Shown piece after piece: positions 38,101 to 45,713 of a DNA stretch of 64,000 nucleotides. Below the pieces are notes generated by a model. It saw only the letters and a program-made list of their open reading frames with translations. It was not told where the DNA came from and ran no database searches. Each line of letters starts with the position of its first letter. Position 1 is the first letter of the stretch. This DNA comes from Lineus longissimus (taxonomy: Eukaryota > Nemertea > Pilidiophora > Heteronemertea > Lineidae). Where the stretch lies: contig NC_088320.1 in NCBI RefSeq assembly GCF_910592395.1, forward strand, positions 6,386,001 through 6,450,000, written 5' to 3'. A program made the position numbers and the translations under genes.

Positions 38101-39960
38101 TGTTATCTTTTTCGTGAGGATTGATCGAGGTTTTATCTGTTTATTTAGGTGACGGAGGAACAAGTCAAGTTGCTCCGATACCAGCGGAGGCTTGAGGAGG
38201 AATTAAACCGGCCGTATTTGGATCTCTCGGTCCATGAAACCATATACAAGGTGCTGAAAGAAAATAATCACAAAATGGCAGATACGCTTAAGAAGGAATT
38301 TAAAATTCCAGACCGAAGGTAAATTTACTGAAAACTAAGCGTGTAGTGATTGCTTCATGGTTTGTTCTAGGTCCTTGGCAATTAGACTTTGTACATGTCT
38401 GAAGAATATGTTTGAAAAGAAGGTTCATAAACTGATTTGATCTCTGTGTTTAGTGGACTTGATTTTGAACAGAAGATCAGATTTCGCGCATCTTCTCTTG
38501 CGCACCCAAAACTGTGACATTCTGGCGTCGTATGCGTAGCACCTCTCTATCAAGGACACCCTTGGTACTGATACGTGCTGTCCCTAAGAGAGAGGTGTAC
38601 TGATTACACAGGTCAAATTGAATGGCAACAACCAATTTGGGACCAAAACTAGTGTCGTTAATAAAGAAGTTGACGTTGTCCCTAATAGAGAGGTGTCCGC
38701 TAACGGATGTTCAACTCATTCCAGGTTCTGGTGGCTGAAGATACAAGCGTTAGCTGAAGCAGGAGATTGGATCGAACTTGAAAGGTTCTCGAAAAGTAAA
38801 AAATCCCCCATTGGGTACGAGGTGAGTAGAGCTTGTACCCAAGTGAAAATCAGCTCTGCTTTTAAGACGCTGATACCCAATTCTTTGTTAACTGCAGAGT
38901 GAGCAAGTGAAATTTAACATTGCAATCAGAAGTGGGTCAAGTTAGTGAACACAGGGCAAGGACGTGGAGATGAAATTCTTTAAACTTCGTACGTTACCTT
39001 TGAGTATTTGACGGACCAGTAGTTCAATCTTCAGATCTTGAGCAATGTTAGAAGATGTGCTCTTTCCTTTACAGCCATTTGTTGAAGTTAGTATGAAGCA
39101 TTTGAACCGCCAGGAGGCCACCAAGTACCTACCTAAGGTTGTGGCCGAACAGATGGTCAAATGTCTCGTTCTAGTTGGGTGAGTTTTCTTGTAGAACTGT
39201 TCTTTCCCACCATGCAAATACCTCTCAAATATCCATTAAAGGGTCACTATAGGCAGCTGCTAGGTATGCAAGATAGAGTTAAAAATTGACGCCAATAGGG
39301 GTCTCTCTAATCTCACAGTACGTCAAAACTACATGTATTCAGACTTGTTTGATGGATATATTTAGTGCTGAATCTACAGTAGAACCTCTCTATTATGGAC
39401 ACCCTTAGGACTGACAAGTGCTGTCCTTGATAGAGAGGTGTCCTGATTAGAGAGGTCAAATTGAATGGAAACAACCAACTTGGGTCTAGAACTAGTGTCC
39501 TTAATAGAGAGGTTGTCTTCAATAGAGAGGTGTCCTCTAAGGGAGGTTCCACTGTAACATGATCCGTTGCTGTTACTGTGCGTATTAGTGACCAAAAGAT
39601 GGCCAATGTAATGCAACTGCTCCTGCCTATAGTCCCTCTTTAAAAGGTTGCCAAAGCCTGCAAAGGATTGATCACGCACCAATTGAAAACGAGCAAAATC
39701 ACCAACAATGTTGATAGGAGATATTTTTTGGCAATTTCTGTGTCACCAAGTTGGTGCAAAGAGTCGTCACCAGTCGAGAAGTGGTTAATTTTGGGACTTC
39801 CACATCATATTTCAGGCAAATAGAGCAGGCAGCTGAGTTTGCCTTCCAGCAGAGGAATGATGAGGATTTGGCATACGTACTCAAAAAGTGCAATTCAAAT
39901 CAGAAAGGTTTGGCGGAGAAGGTCCTAGGCTTTCGTCAACAGCTCTCTCAACGGAGATGA
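29109..39960 (+). CDS. VPS16: Vacuolar protein sorting 16, CORVET/HOPS core subunit
   Basis: Core subunit of the CORVET and HOPS tethering complexes of endosomes and lysosomes; VPS16 carries the SM protein VPS33. Exons: 29109-29158, 30174-30271, 30686-30780, 31112-31240, 31418-31562, 31926-32044, 32498-32673, 32893-32967, 33238-33332, 33724-33926, 34333-34463, 35085-35229, 35673-35807, 36283-36391, 36850-36947, 37221-37325, 37661-37738, 38149-38318, 38725-38821, 39075-39178, 39816-39960; 2,502 nt, 833 aa, near the human 839. The N-terminal beta-propeller starts with [10 protein letters not shown] and [13 protein letters not shown]. The C-terminal alpha-solenoid includes [41 protein letters not shown]. 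No lesion. Introns 8 and 11 look U12-type and intron 16 has a GC donor. The 3' UTR holds a family B element. Confidence 0.95.
29322..30086. mobile_element. Inverted-repeat element (family A), copy 2
   Basis: In VPS16 intron 1. The left end ggtgtagaagtggaaaatgt is complementary to the right end ggggacatcctgtacggcct plus acacc, allowing a few mismatches. The first 130 bp match copy 1 (81-250). At about 765 bp it is longer, with an extra interior. No coding capacity. Confidence 0.55.
32100..32279. mobile_element. Family B inverted-repeat element (TA-type)
   Basis: A 180-bp copy in VPS16 intron 6, in the orientation opposite to the copy at 39377. Ends are cagttgaacctctg and gaggttctactg. Interior signatures are gacactagttttgg, caatttgacctctctaatca and cttgtcagtcc. 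CAGT/ACTG ends next to TA suggest a Tc1/mariner-type non-autonomous element (inference). Confidence 0.8.
32697..32800 (+). repeat. tRNA-derived SINE fragment
   Basis: gatagcctagtggttaacat is a good RNA polymerase III A-box of the tRNA type. A weak B-box-like cagttgcgatcg follows about 40 bp on. It lies in VPS16 intron 7. It lacks a complete cloverleaf, so it is read as a SINE remnant. Confidence 0.45.
32968..33237 (+). other. U12-type AT-AC intron (VPS16 intron 8)
   Basis: The 5' splice site is atatcctttg, an exact match to the minor-spliceosome AT-AC consensus. The branch site tccttgac lies 10 nt before the terminal AC (ttcccac|TTACAATG). Choosing these ends keeps phase (ATC AG|T TAC AAT) and the family alignment, whereas reading through hits a stop within about 10 codons. 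Confidence 0.88.
33028..33065. mobile_element. Family B end fragment
   Basis: gtccttaatagaaaggttct followed by actgt matches one end of the family B element. It lies inside the AT-AC intron. Confidence 0.5.
33399..33617. mobile_element. TTAA-type element (family D), copy 1
   Basis: A 219-bp copy in VPS16 intron 9. Starts ttagggggactataggcagg and ends ctgcctatattgtcccttta(a), which are inverted repeats. Highly similar to 60673-60894 along its whole length. Confidence 0.8.
34464..35084 (+). other. U12-type GT-AG intron (VPS16 intron 11)
   Basis: The 5' splice site gtatccttca matches the U12 consensus. Branch site ttccttgac lies 11 nt before the final AG (tatacaaaag). There is no pyrimidine tract, as expected for U12 introns. 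Phase fits (AAC CA|A CTG). Confidence 0.85.
35253..35522. repeat. 90-bp tandem triplication in VPS16 intron 12
   Basis: Three consecutive copies of a 90-bp unit starting gccatgac(a/g)gaacaagttg and ending ttatgacac. The first two are almost identical and the third has several changes. Non-coding. Confidence 0.92.
35954..36118. mobile_element. Family B element, diverged copy
   Basis: In VPS16 intron 13. Ends are cagtagaactctctattaag and aaggttgcactg, with interior gaggtcaaattgaatgggaa. Shows several changes relative to the better copies. Confidence 0.75.
36449..36562. mobile_element. Family H element, copy 2
   Basis: Matches 24104-24228 (gttcaatgga, ttgaatgtgatcaaact, gtcatttccgattgtggatt). 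In VPS16 intron 14. Confidence 0.55.
37326..37660 (+). other. GC-AG intron (VPS16 intron 16)
   Basis: The exon end acagaagag is followed by gcaagt, and the next exon follows ctgttgcag. Using the GC donor keeps phase and the E-E-R-F junction. The rest of the donor matches the consensus strongly, as is usual for GC donors. Confidence 0.85.
38539..38715. mobile_element. Family B element
   Basis: In VPS16 intron 18, ending 9 bp before the acceptor of exon 38725. Interior gaccaaaactagtgtcgtta; ends are slightly degenerate (the left end lacks cagtagaa). Confidence 0.7.
39236..39643. mobile_element. TTAA-type element (family D), split copy
   Basis: Ends are ttaaagggtcactataggca and tgcctatagtccctctttaa. 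The interior is in the opposite orientation to the copies at 33399 and 60673 (aagatggccaat near the right end). It is interrupted by a family B element at 39377-39554. In VPS16 intron 20. Confidence 0.75.
39377..39554. mobile_element. Family B element nested in family D
   Basis: 178 bp with ends cagtagaacctctctattat and ggaggttccactg, flanked on both sides by TA, consistent with a TA target duplication. Best preserved copy in the window. Confidence 0.85.
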
Positions 39961-40013
39961 GGGGTACAGCTTTCTGGATTTGCTTTGTATTGTCTTGTCC
40001 ATGGTTGCGACTA

Positions 40014-40190
40014 CAGTAGAACCTCTCTATTGAGGACACCCTCGGGACTGACAAGTGCTGTCCTTAATAGAGAGGTGCCTAATTAGAGAGGTCAAGTTGA
40101 ATGGAAATGACCAATTTGGGGCTAAAACTAGTGTATTTGATAAAGAGGTTGTCCTTAATAGAGAGGTGTCCACTAAGGCAGGTTCCACTC
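40014..40190. mobile_element. Family B element in VPS16 3' UTR
   Basis: Ends are cagtagaacctctctattga and ggcaggttccactc. It lies 54 bp after the VPS16 stop and before the likely poly(A) signal, so it should be transcribed. Confidence 0.8.
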
Positions 40191-40578
40191 TCTATAAGGA
40201 GAGGTTGTGACTAGCACCCCAATCTCCGCGAGTTGGGATGTGACTGTCTCCAGGGAGACAATGGTTGACTATTCAAGATTGTGGACGTATCCCAAAGGGA
40301 TGTGTCAAAAGACATTAGGAGAGACAGCAGGGAATAGGGAGGAATTTTGGCTGAAAAACCATAAAGAGAAAATGGCTTTCTGAACAGTATATTTATTGAG
40401 ATCAAAAACATTTCCAGAGGCGTTCTTGGCCTTTTGATATTTGAAGTGCGTCTTTGACATGGTCAGAGTGAAATGTTAAATTTTCTGTTCTTACAACATA
40501 CTTCTGTTATTCTAGAACTAACATGTACATGACCTGTATACCGTTCAGAGAAGTGAAGTACACAATATATGGTGTGTA

Positions 40579-40584
40579 AATAAA
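40579..40584 (+). terminator. Likely poly(A) signal of VPS16
   Basis: AATAAA about 620 bp after the stop; no nearer canonical signal was noticed. Confidence 0.45.
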
Positions 40585-40812
40585 GATAACTGTCAATCTA
40601 GTCTAACTGTGTTGAGTTATATTTTTCTAGTTTGTGGCATTGTGTGTCCATAGTTTGATGAGATCCATCATGAACATAGAATAAAAGCAGAAAAGACCTT
40701 TACCCATTATGACACATTATATGGCATAACTAAATATGATCCTGACCCATATACATGTATGTCAAGACCAAAGCAACTTCCGCAGGATTTGACGAGGATG
40801 TGGGCATTGTGT

Positions 40813-40922
40813 GATATGAATAAAGACTAGCAAATGCTTTTGCTTCAGTTTTCTACAGGAAGGCCAAGTGTAAATGTACATGGAGATTTAGATGAAAGCA
40901 TTTGCTTGTCTTTATTCATATC
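40813..40922. repeat. Long inverted repeat (hairpin)
   Basis: gatatgaataaagactagca at 40813 continues aatgctttt. Its near-exact complement (aaagcatttgcttgtctt then tattcatatc) ends at 40922, a stem of about 28 bp with one mismatch and a loop of about 53 nt. It may be a small fold-back element. Confidence 0.7.
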
Positions 40923-41009
40923 GCTGTCTGATATCCCGTTGCTACTGTCTAAATAGCTGATTGTGACTTTGTCTCAAACGCCCATCTTGATTTTGGAACC
41001 CAGAATCCT

Positions 41010-41217
41010 AGTTGTGACATTGTCCTTAAAAGACCAATTTCGGCAGGTGAAAATTATCAAACGCCATGTGATTTCGGTTTGATTGTACCAATTTCGAATT
41101 ATCCCATTAGGCCTACCTGGGTACTTTGCCTTTATATATAGACATTTTAGGATGGAATAAATCTGATGGTAAGCAAGCATGATTCATCCCATATCGGTCT
41201 TATGAGGACAATGTCAC
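41010..41217. mobile_element. Inverted-repeat element (family I)
   Basis: gttgtgacattgtccttaaa-agacc near 41010 is mirrored by ggtcttatgaggacaatgtc-acaac ending at about 41217. About 200 bp, non-coding. Confidence 0.6.
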
Positions 41218-41300
41218 AACCAACATGCTGCCGCCAGGTTCGGTCTCGATTGTTCCTCCTTATCTCACAGTATATCGAGCATATTCCTCACTCCCTGGGA

Positions 41301-41590
41301 GCGAGTTTTTTTTTACAGGTAGGTTCGTACCACTGTGTACATTGACAGCCAATCAGAGCTCAGTAACTTCGCCTGACGTCATCCAGTAAGAAACGCACGT
41401 GTTGTTAGTCAGTAAACAAGATCAGCGATGCACATTGACAAATGGTGCGAGTTCGAATCTCGAAAGGACCCCAAAAATTATGCACTTTTTGTTTTTATTG
41501 CTTTTTTTCATTTACTTAATTATTTTAATACTAAATTTCTTGGCTGTCAAAGTACACAGTGGTACGAACCTACCTGTAAAAAAACCTCGC
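41301..41590. mobile_element. Element with about 45-bp terminal inverted repeats (family E)
   Basis: Left arm starts gcgagttttttttt and continues acaggtaggttcgtaccact. The right arm carries agtggtacgaacctacctgt and ends cctcgc; the arms pair over about 45 bp with very few mismatches. The interior has ggtgcgagttcgaatctcg, similar to an RNA polymerase III B-box. Confidence 0.8.
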
Positions 41591-41689
41591 CGTCCGGAGT
41601 GTAGCATATTCAGGGTGGTACGAGATATATAAATCACTGAATCCGAACACAACTATACGTCTCGAACTGTGCACATACATGTACGTGTA

Positions 41690-41757
41690 CATGTAATTCA
41701 CCAGAGGACACCAATTTGTCCTCTTAGCTCGACTCCTGCCTATTATAGTCCCCCTTT
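41690..41757. mobile_element. Family D end remnant at lectin gene 3' end
   Basis: ctcctgcctattatagtccc followed by ccctttaaa matches the family D right terminus. It overlaps the last codons and the stop of the lectin-like ORF. Confidence 0.6.
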
Positions 41758-42768
41758 AAAAACGTGGTCCTTTTCTACCTGGCAAATGTACCTGGTCACA
41801 ACGGAGCGCAAACCATCTCTGTCTGAAGACACGTCCCAGCTTCCTCGAGGGTTGGCCCTGTTATCGATCACGCCTCCTCCGTAGTCCAGTTTCTGATTAA
41901 TGTAGCGATGGAAGTTCGTCTCGTTCGTGAATCTGGTATTATCGGCCCACATCCACGGTCCATCCATACGTTCCTTGAACAATCCAAACCAGAATCTCGC
42001 CGGGGTCGGAACGGTTGCCAGTCGCGTGAGGACGTCTCTCTCCCTCAGCGAGTTGGCACACGCTAAATTCGGCTTATAATTCGGAAAGGAGAGGCAGGTC
42101 TTTTCAGCCGTCTTCCAATCTAATCCCGACGAAGGCCCTTCAAATGCCATGTAGCATCTGTTCGTACCGGCGTCCCTCCATTCACTCGGGCAACTATGCC
42201 TACCGGTACTTGTATCGTTTGCTAGGGCTGGGTAGGGTGTTGTCTTCGGTGAGGTTTGTCCTATCCTTCGTTTGCAAATGAATCCGAACAGTTCATTCCC
42301 ACAGTTCATACTTTTCCATGCCTTGGTACCTCTCAGTAAAATTTTGGACGCATTTCTAGGCATTCGTGCGGGCAGCATAGCTCCACATTTCCTATTCTGA
42401 CCATTGAGTCCGAGTTTCGAACCAACGTTGTTTGTATCCCGACTGCTATCTGACAACTTCCATTCACCGACTTTTTCGATTCTATTGACACCAGTCCACA
42501 AGTAGGAATCTATACTCAGCTTGGTAAAGACACCTGGTGGTGGGTATCGGTCATTGTGGATGGACGGCCAAAGGTCGCCACCTTCGGCCATGCATAGGTC
42601 CCGGCCATCATACCAAGTGTATCCGTTTCGGCTTCCTGTTGTCTTTTCCGCGAAAGCATACTCGTCCTCTCGAGACAAAAAAAACCCTCTTTTCCAAACC
42701 AAGGGGAATGCAGGGCCTGGCAACAAAAACGACAGCAGAGCAACAACGTGGAATCCTACCGCCATCAT
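41743..42768 (-). CDS. Secreted two-domain C-type lectin-like protein, intronless
   Basis: 341 aa in one exon. A signal peptide (about residues 1-22, VVALLSFLLPGPAF) precedes domain 1 (about 40-170), which has CMAEGGDLW, YLWTGV, GEWKLSD, CGAM and CGNELFGFICK. Domain 2 (about 192-335) begins CPSEWRDAGTNRCY in long-form style and has WKTAEKTC, RFWFGL, WMWADN and YICQVE. The Ca/sugar-binding EPN/QPD and WND triplets are not seen in either domain, so carbohydrate binding is doubtful. The last residues DHVFKGGL plus the stop are read from a transposon end. Two adjacent ATGs open the ORF. Ligand unknown. A splice at tgccag|gtagaa near the 3' end is possible but unsupported. Confidence 0.82.
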   Translation of the reverse strand: MMAVGFHVVALLSFLLPGPAFPLVWKRGFFLSREDEYAFAEKTTGSRNGYTWYDGRDLCMAEGGDLWPSIHNDRYPPPGVFTKLSIDSYLWTGVNRIEKVGEWKLSDSSRDTNNVGSKLGLNGQNRKCGAMLPARMPRNASKILLRGTKAWKSMNCGNELFGFICKRRIGQTSPKTTPYPALANDTSTGRHSCPSEWRDAGTNRCYMAFEGPSSGLDWKTAEKTCLSFPNYKPNLACANSLRERDVLTRLATVPTPARFWFGLFKERMDGPWMWADNTRFTNETNFHRYINQKLDYGGGVIDNRANPRGSWDVSSDRDGLRSVVTRYICQVEKDHVFKGGL

Positions 42769-43812
42769 GTCCGACCTTGGTTGTTCTTACACTCCAGACG
42801 CAGTGCACCGGCCTCGTTCCTCACCATAAGGAGACAAAATTAAAATGACGTGATGGACCGTGCCCAGGGAGTCCAACTGTTATTCGAGAGGACGGACTTA
42901 TATCACTCCCGTTGCGTGTAGCACATCGAAATCGGTGTTACGATTCAATATATCTGGCCTCGTTTTATGAAATTAACGTGGAACTGAATCAGCTGCAAAT
43001 CACCAGTTCTATTAAACAGGAAGAAACTGTTTTTGTGTCATGCCGGGTGCACTGGAAGAATAAATTTCGAATAAATCAAAGAGAAGGTAAAAGATACACA
43101 GGCTGACATATAGTGACTGGTATAAGATCAAGACAAATAAACGAACGGGGTTTATCATTTTACCGAAAAATCTCCACGGGGTGCATTTCGTTGGCCCAAA
43201 AAACATAGTTAAAAAACATTTATTTCTAATATCCGCTTGTCATTTTATACAGCATGTTCCTACTTGAAGAAAACAATTCTAATTAACAGTACATTCCTCT
43301 TCGAACTTTCTCTTGGTTGATTTCAAGACCGGCGGCATATCGACTAACATAACAAAACAGAAATGGATTTTTATACATCCGTGCCTTGCCGTATAACGTC
43401 ACGCACATGTCTTTCGAGTGCGTCTTCGGCCGTGATATTGTTAAGCTTAAAACCAACTCAGGAGACGTTATGCACAGAACGAAACTGCAGTTCGTGCTGT
43501 GGAATCCGCCAGTGGGAGTCTCTCGATCGATCAAATAGACAAGAGGTGACTGAATCGCAGATAGATGTCCATAAACTATTTGACGATAGGCCTACTGCGG
43601 AACTGGTTTCACTGGTACCACAAATGCAGGGTATCACGAATGATTTTAACCAGGTCGATTTATTCAAACTGTGCATGACCCGGAAACGACAGTCCCTGGA
43701 TATTGTCATCCTTAAAAATTAAGATGGCTGCCTTGTATATAGATGTTTGCACGTGTCAAGACCAGAGAATAAGCTGAGCGCAATTATTTTACTATCGACC
43801 TCGAGCCATTGC
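42769..43812. other. Intergenic, with dispersed repeat
   Basis: The promoter side of the lectin-like gene; contains family G copy 2 (42786-42880). ORFs here are short and unsupported. A TTTATT at 43219-43224 could serve the 377-aa gene (about 590 bp downstream of its stop). Confidence 0.4.
42786..42880. repeat. Dispersed repeat (family G), copy 2
   Basis: ttacactccagacgcagtgc, ccataaggag and cagggagtcc match 14951-15050. It begins 18 bp upstream of the lectin-like ATG, so it probably forms its 5' UTR or promoter. Confidence 0.6.
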
Positions 43813-44946
43813 TCAGTTCTCGGCAGCGTCTGAACTCTCTGCCCTGTCGTCCTTTATATCATGTAAACGCCAACTCAAGCGCCTCAACTCGTGTTGTATG
43901 TCGTGCATCTGATATCTGGCTCGGTGGAATATCCTCCGCTCTGGTTCATCTGATCGAGCCGACCCCGCATCCCGCCTGTGTGAGCGCCTCCTAACGGTAC
44001 TCGCAGAACCATACGCCTGATCTTGTAGGCGATGGTTCACAGCGAGAGGAAACTGAAACATGTTCTCATGTGGGAACCAGCGGTCGTCAGAAAAGGTCAC
44101 TTGCTCTCCACTGAATGTTTTCGAAAAGAGAACATGACGTGAATCCGGCGTGATATTTTTGTCTGTTTCGTTATGGTATTGGTTGTACGAGGTTGACACG
44201 GTGGTAACGATGCTGGTGTCGTATGCTCGCGTCCACAAATTGGCATCATGGTCGTCCGAGAAAATGGTCGAAATGTCCCGCATTATCGAATTTACCAACT
44301 CCGAAATGAAACAGTCAACATTTCGTTTTTGACGCTGGTCATTTTCGACTAGCATGATGCTGGCAGCGAGAATGCCACCATTTCCTGAATCACAGGAAGC
44401 GGACCGTGACGACTCAGACGTGTTGTTCTCCACGTCGCCGTCTGCTCCAATGTCAGACCTTTTATCGTTGTCATCGAAAATGGACGACATCGAGGAAATG
44501 GATGATCTTGCCGAAATATCTTCCCGCGAAATCTGTCCAGAGCCATCCTGCGCAGTCGTACGATTGGCTTTTGGACACCCATCGTATGTTTTCCCGATTT
44601 CAAAATAACCTCCGGAAATATCTTGATCAAACGTATCGTCGTCATACAGACTGTTACCAAGGAAATCTGAAATAGCGTTTTCTTGGAAACTCGACGTCAT
44701 TTCCCATTCAAGCATTCGCAGTTGATCTTCGATTTTACTTGACAAAGATTCAAAAAACTTTTCCGGATTTTGTTTAATATCCTCGTCTGTTACTCCACCG
44801 GCGTCAAGAGGGTTTCCCGCGTTTGAATTCGAATCATTAGCTGTTATCTTCGACGAATCGTCATCCTTTCCAAGCGGGCCGGGTTTCAAACCCTTGGCAA
44901 TGTCTGACAGTTCGTTCGTCGCTCTCTCTCCAGTTGCCATTTTCAT
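43813..44946 (-). CDS. Unrecognised acidic intracellular-type protein, intronless
   Basis: 377 aa in one exon, no signal peptide or membrane segment. I do not recognise it. Residues about 20-75 are rich in Asp/Asn/Ser. A middle segment (about 140-195) is Ser/Asp-rich (ISARSSISSMSSIFDDND). A hydrophobic amphipathic patch follows (CFISELVNSIMRDISTIF, about residues 212-229). The C-terminal 60 residues are Arg/His/Asp-rich and predicted helical (YQMHDIQHELRRLSWRLHDI). An uninterrupted 1.1-kb ORF, composition unlike a random frame and the aaaATGg start context support a real gene. It could instead be the large exon of a longer gene. Confidence 0.7.
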   Translation of the reverse strand: MKMATGERATNELSDIAKGLKPGPLGKDDDSSKITANDSNSNAGNPLDAGGVTDEDIKQNPEKFFESLSSKIEDQLRMLEWEMTSSFQENAISDFLGNSLYDDDTFDQDISGGYFEIGKTYDGCPKANRTTAQDGSGQISREDISARSSISSMSSIFDDNDKRSDIGADGDVENNTSESSRSASCDSGNGGILAASIMLVENDQRQKRNVDCFISELVNSIMRDISTIFSDDHDANLWTRAYDTSIVTTVSTSYNQYHNETDKNITPDSRHVLFSKTFSGEQVTFSDDRWFPHENMFQFPLAVNHRLQDQAYGSASTVRRRSHRRDAGSARSDEPERRIFHRARYQMHDIQHELRRLSWRLHDIKDDRAESSDAAEN

Positions 44947-45485
44947 TTTGTAGCCTACGTTTATTATCGGCGTAATTAGTGTCGTTTTCTCGAGATCGAT
45001 TGGAAGGAGCTGGTAGACCTTTTCACGAGCTGTGCGATGAGAGAGTTCGGCTATTCAGTGTTCCGGCTCAACACCACCTGGCGAGCGTCAGCGTCTCGAT
45101 GCTAGAGTAACATCGACCTGAAAGATTATGATAAACTCATTATGCCAATATTACAATAAATCAGTGAAAACATTCTCATGGCCCGAGATGTTTCTAACAG
45201 AAAGGAAGAGGAATTACCGAAATAAACATTTGCAAGATCATGCAGATGATAAAATAAGCAAACAGCCGCATTTATTGTTCTTTTATCCTCTGGTAATGGA
45301 TAGACCTCCATGCAACGTCCCATGCAGACCAGAAATAAATCCACAAAAAGAATCCCAGCAGTTTATGACTTTTTTCTACTGTTGGCGGTTGCACTATATG
45401 CAACCCTTCTAACAGACGTCAAGATAAGACTGATTTAAAGTACAGGCTAAAAGTGCGGTGAAGCTGAGATAAAGAAGGCTATAAT

Positions 45486-45713
45486 ATGGTAGCTAGGAAG
45501 ATCGAGAAGTATAAGGGATGGAAGACCAGCATGGTCCAGGAGAAACGCTATTTTGCGCTGCTATACATGTACCGGAACCAGCCCCGGCAAGACAAGGTGA
45601 ATTCCCCGTTTGGTAGGCTATACTCCGACCAACATCCAGAAAACAACAGAGTCAGTCGTATATTTTCCTCCCCTCGCCCGCGTTTCGGTCGTCAGTGCCG
45701 AGTGTTGGCCTGA
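45486..45713 (+). CDS. Possible small ORF or first exon (tentative)
   Basis: Open frame of 75 codons starting MVARKIEKYKGWKTSMVQEK, Lys/Arg-rich at first. A donor-like aag|gtgaat occurs at 45597, after RNQPRQDK. No homologue recognised and no downstream exon found; may be chance. Confidence 0.25.
   Translation: MVARKIEKYKGWKTSMVQEKRYFALLYMYRNQPRQDKVNSPFGRLYSDQHPENNRVSRIFSSPRPRFGRQCRVLA

Larger units (their letters stand above)
39961..41742. other. Repeat-filled region between VPS16 and lectin-like gene
   Basis: Holds the VPS16 3' UTR, a family B copy, the 40.8-kb hairpin, family I and family E elements. A TTTATT at 41493-41498 is a possible poly(A) signal for the lectin-like gene on the minus strand. 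No other gene seen. Confidence 0.5.

Noticed and set aside
43363-43722. 119-aa plus-strand ORF
   Set aside because: No family resemblance, no splice context, composition unlike coding neighbours.
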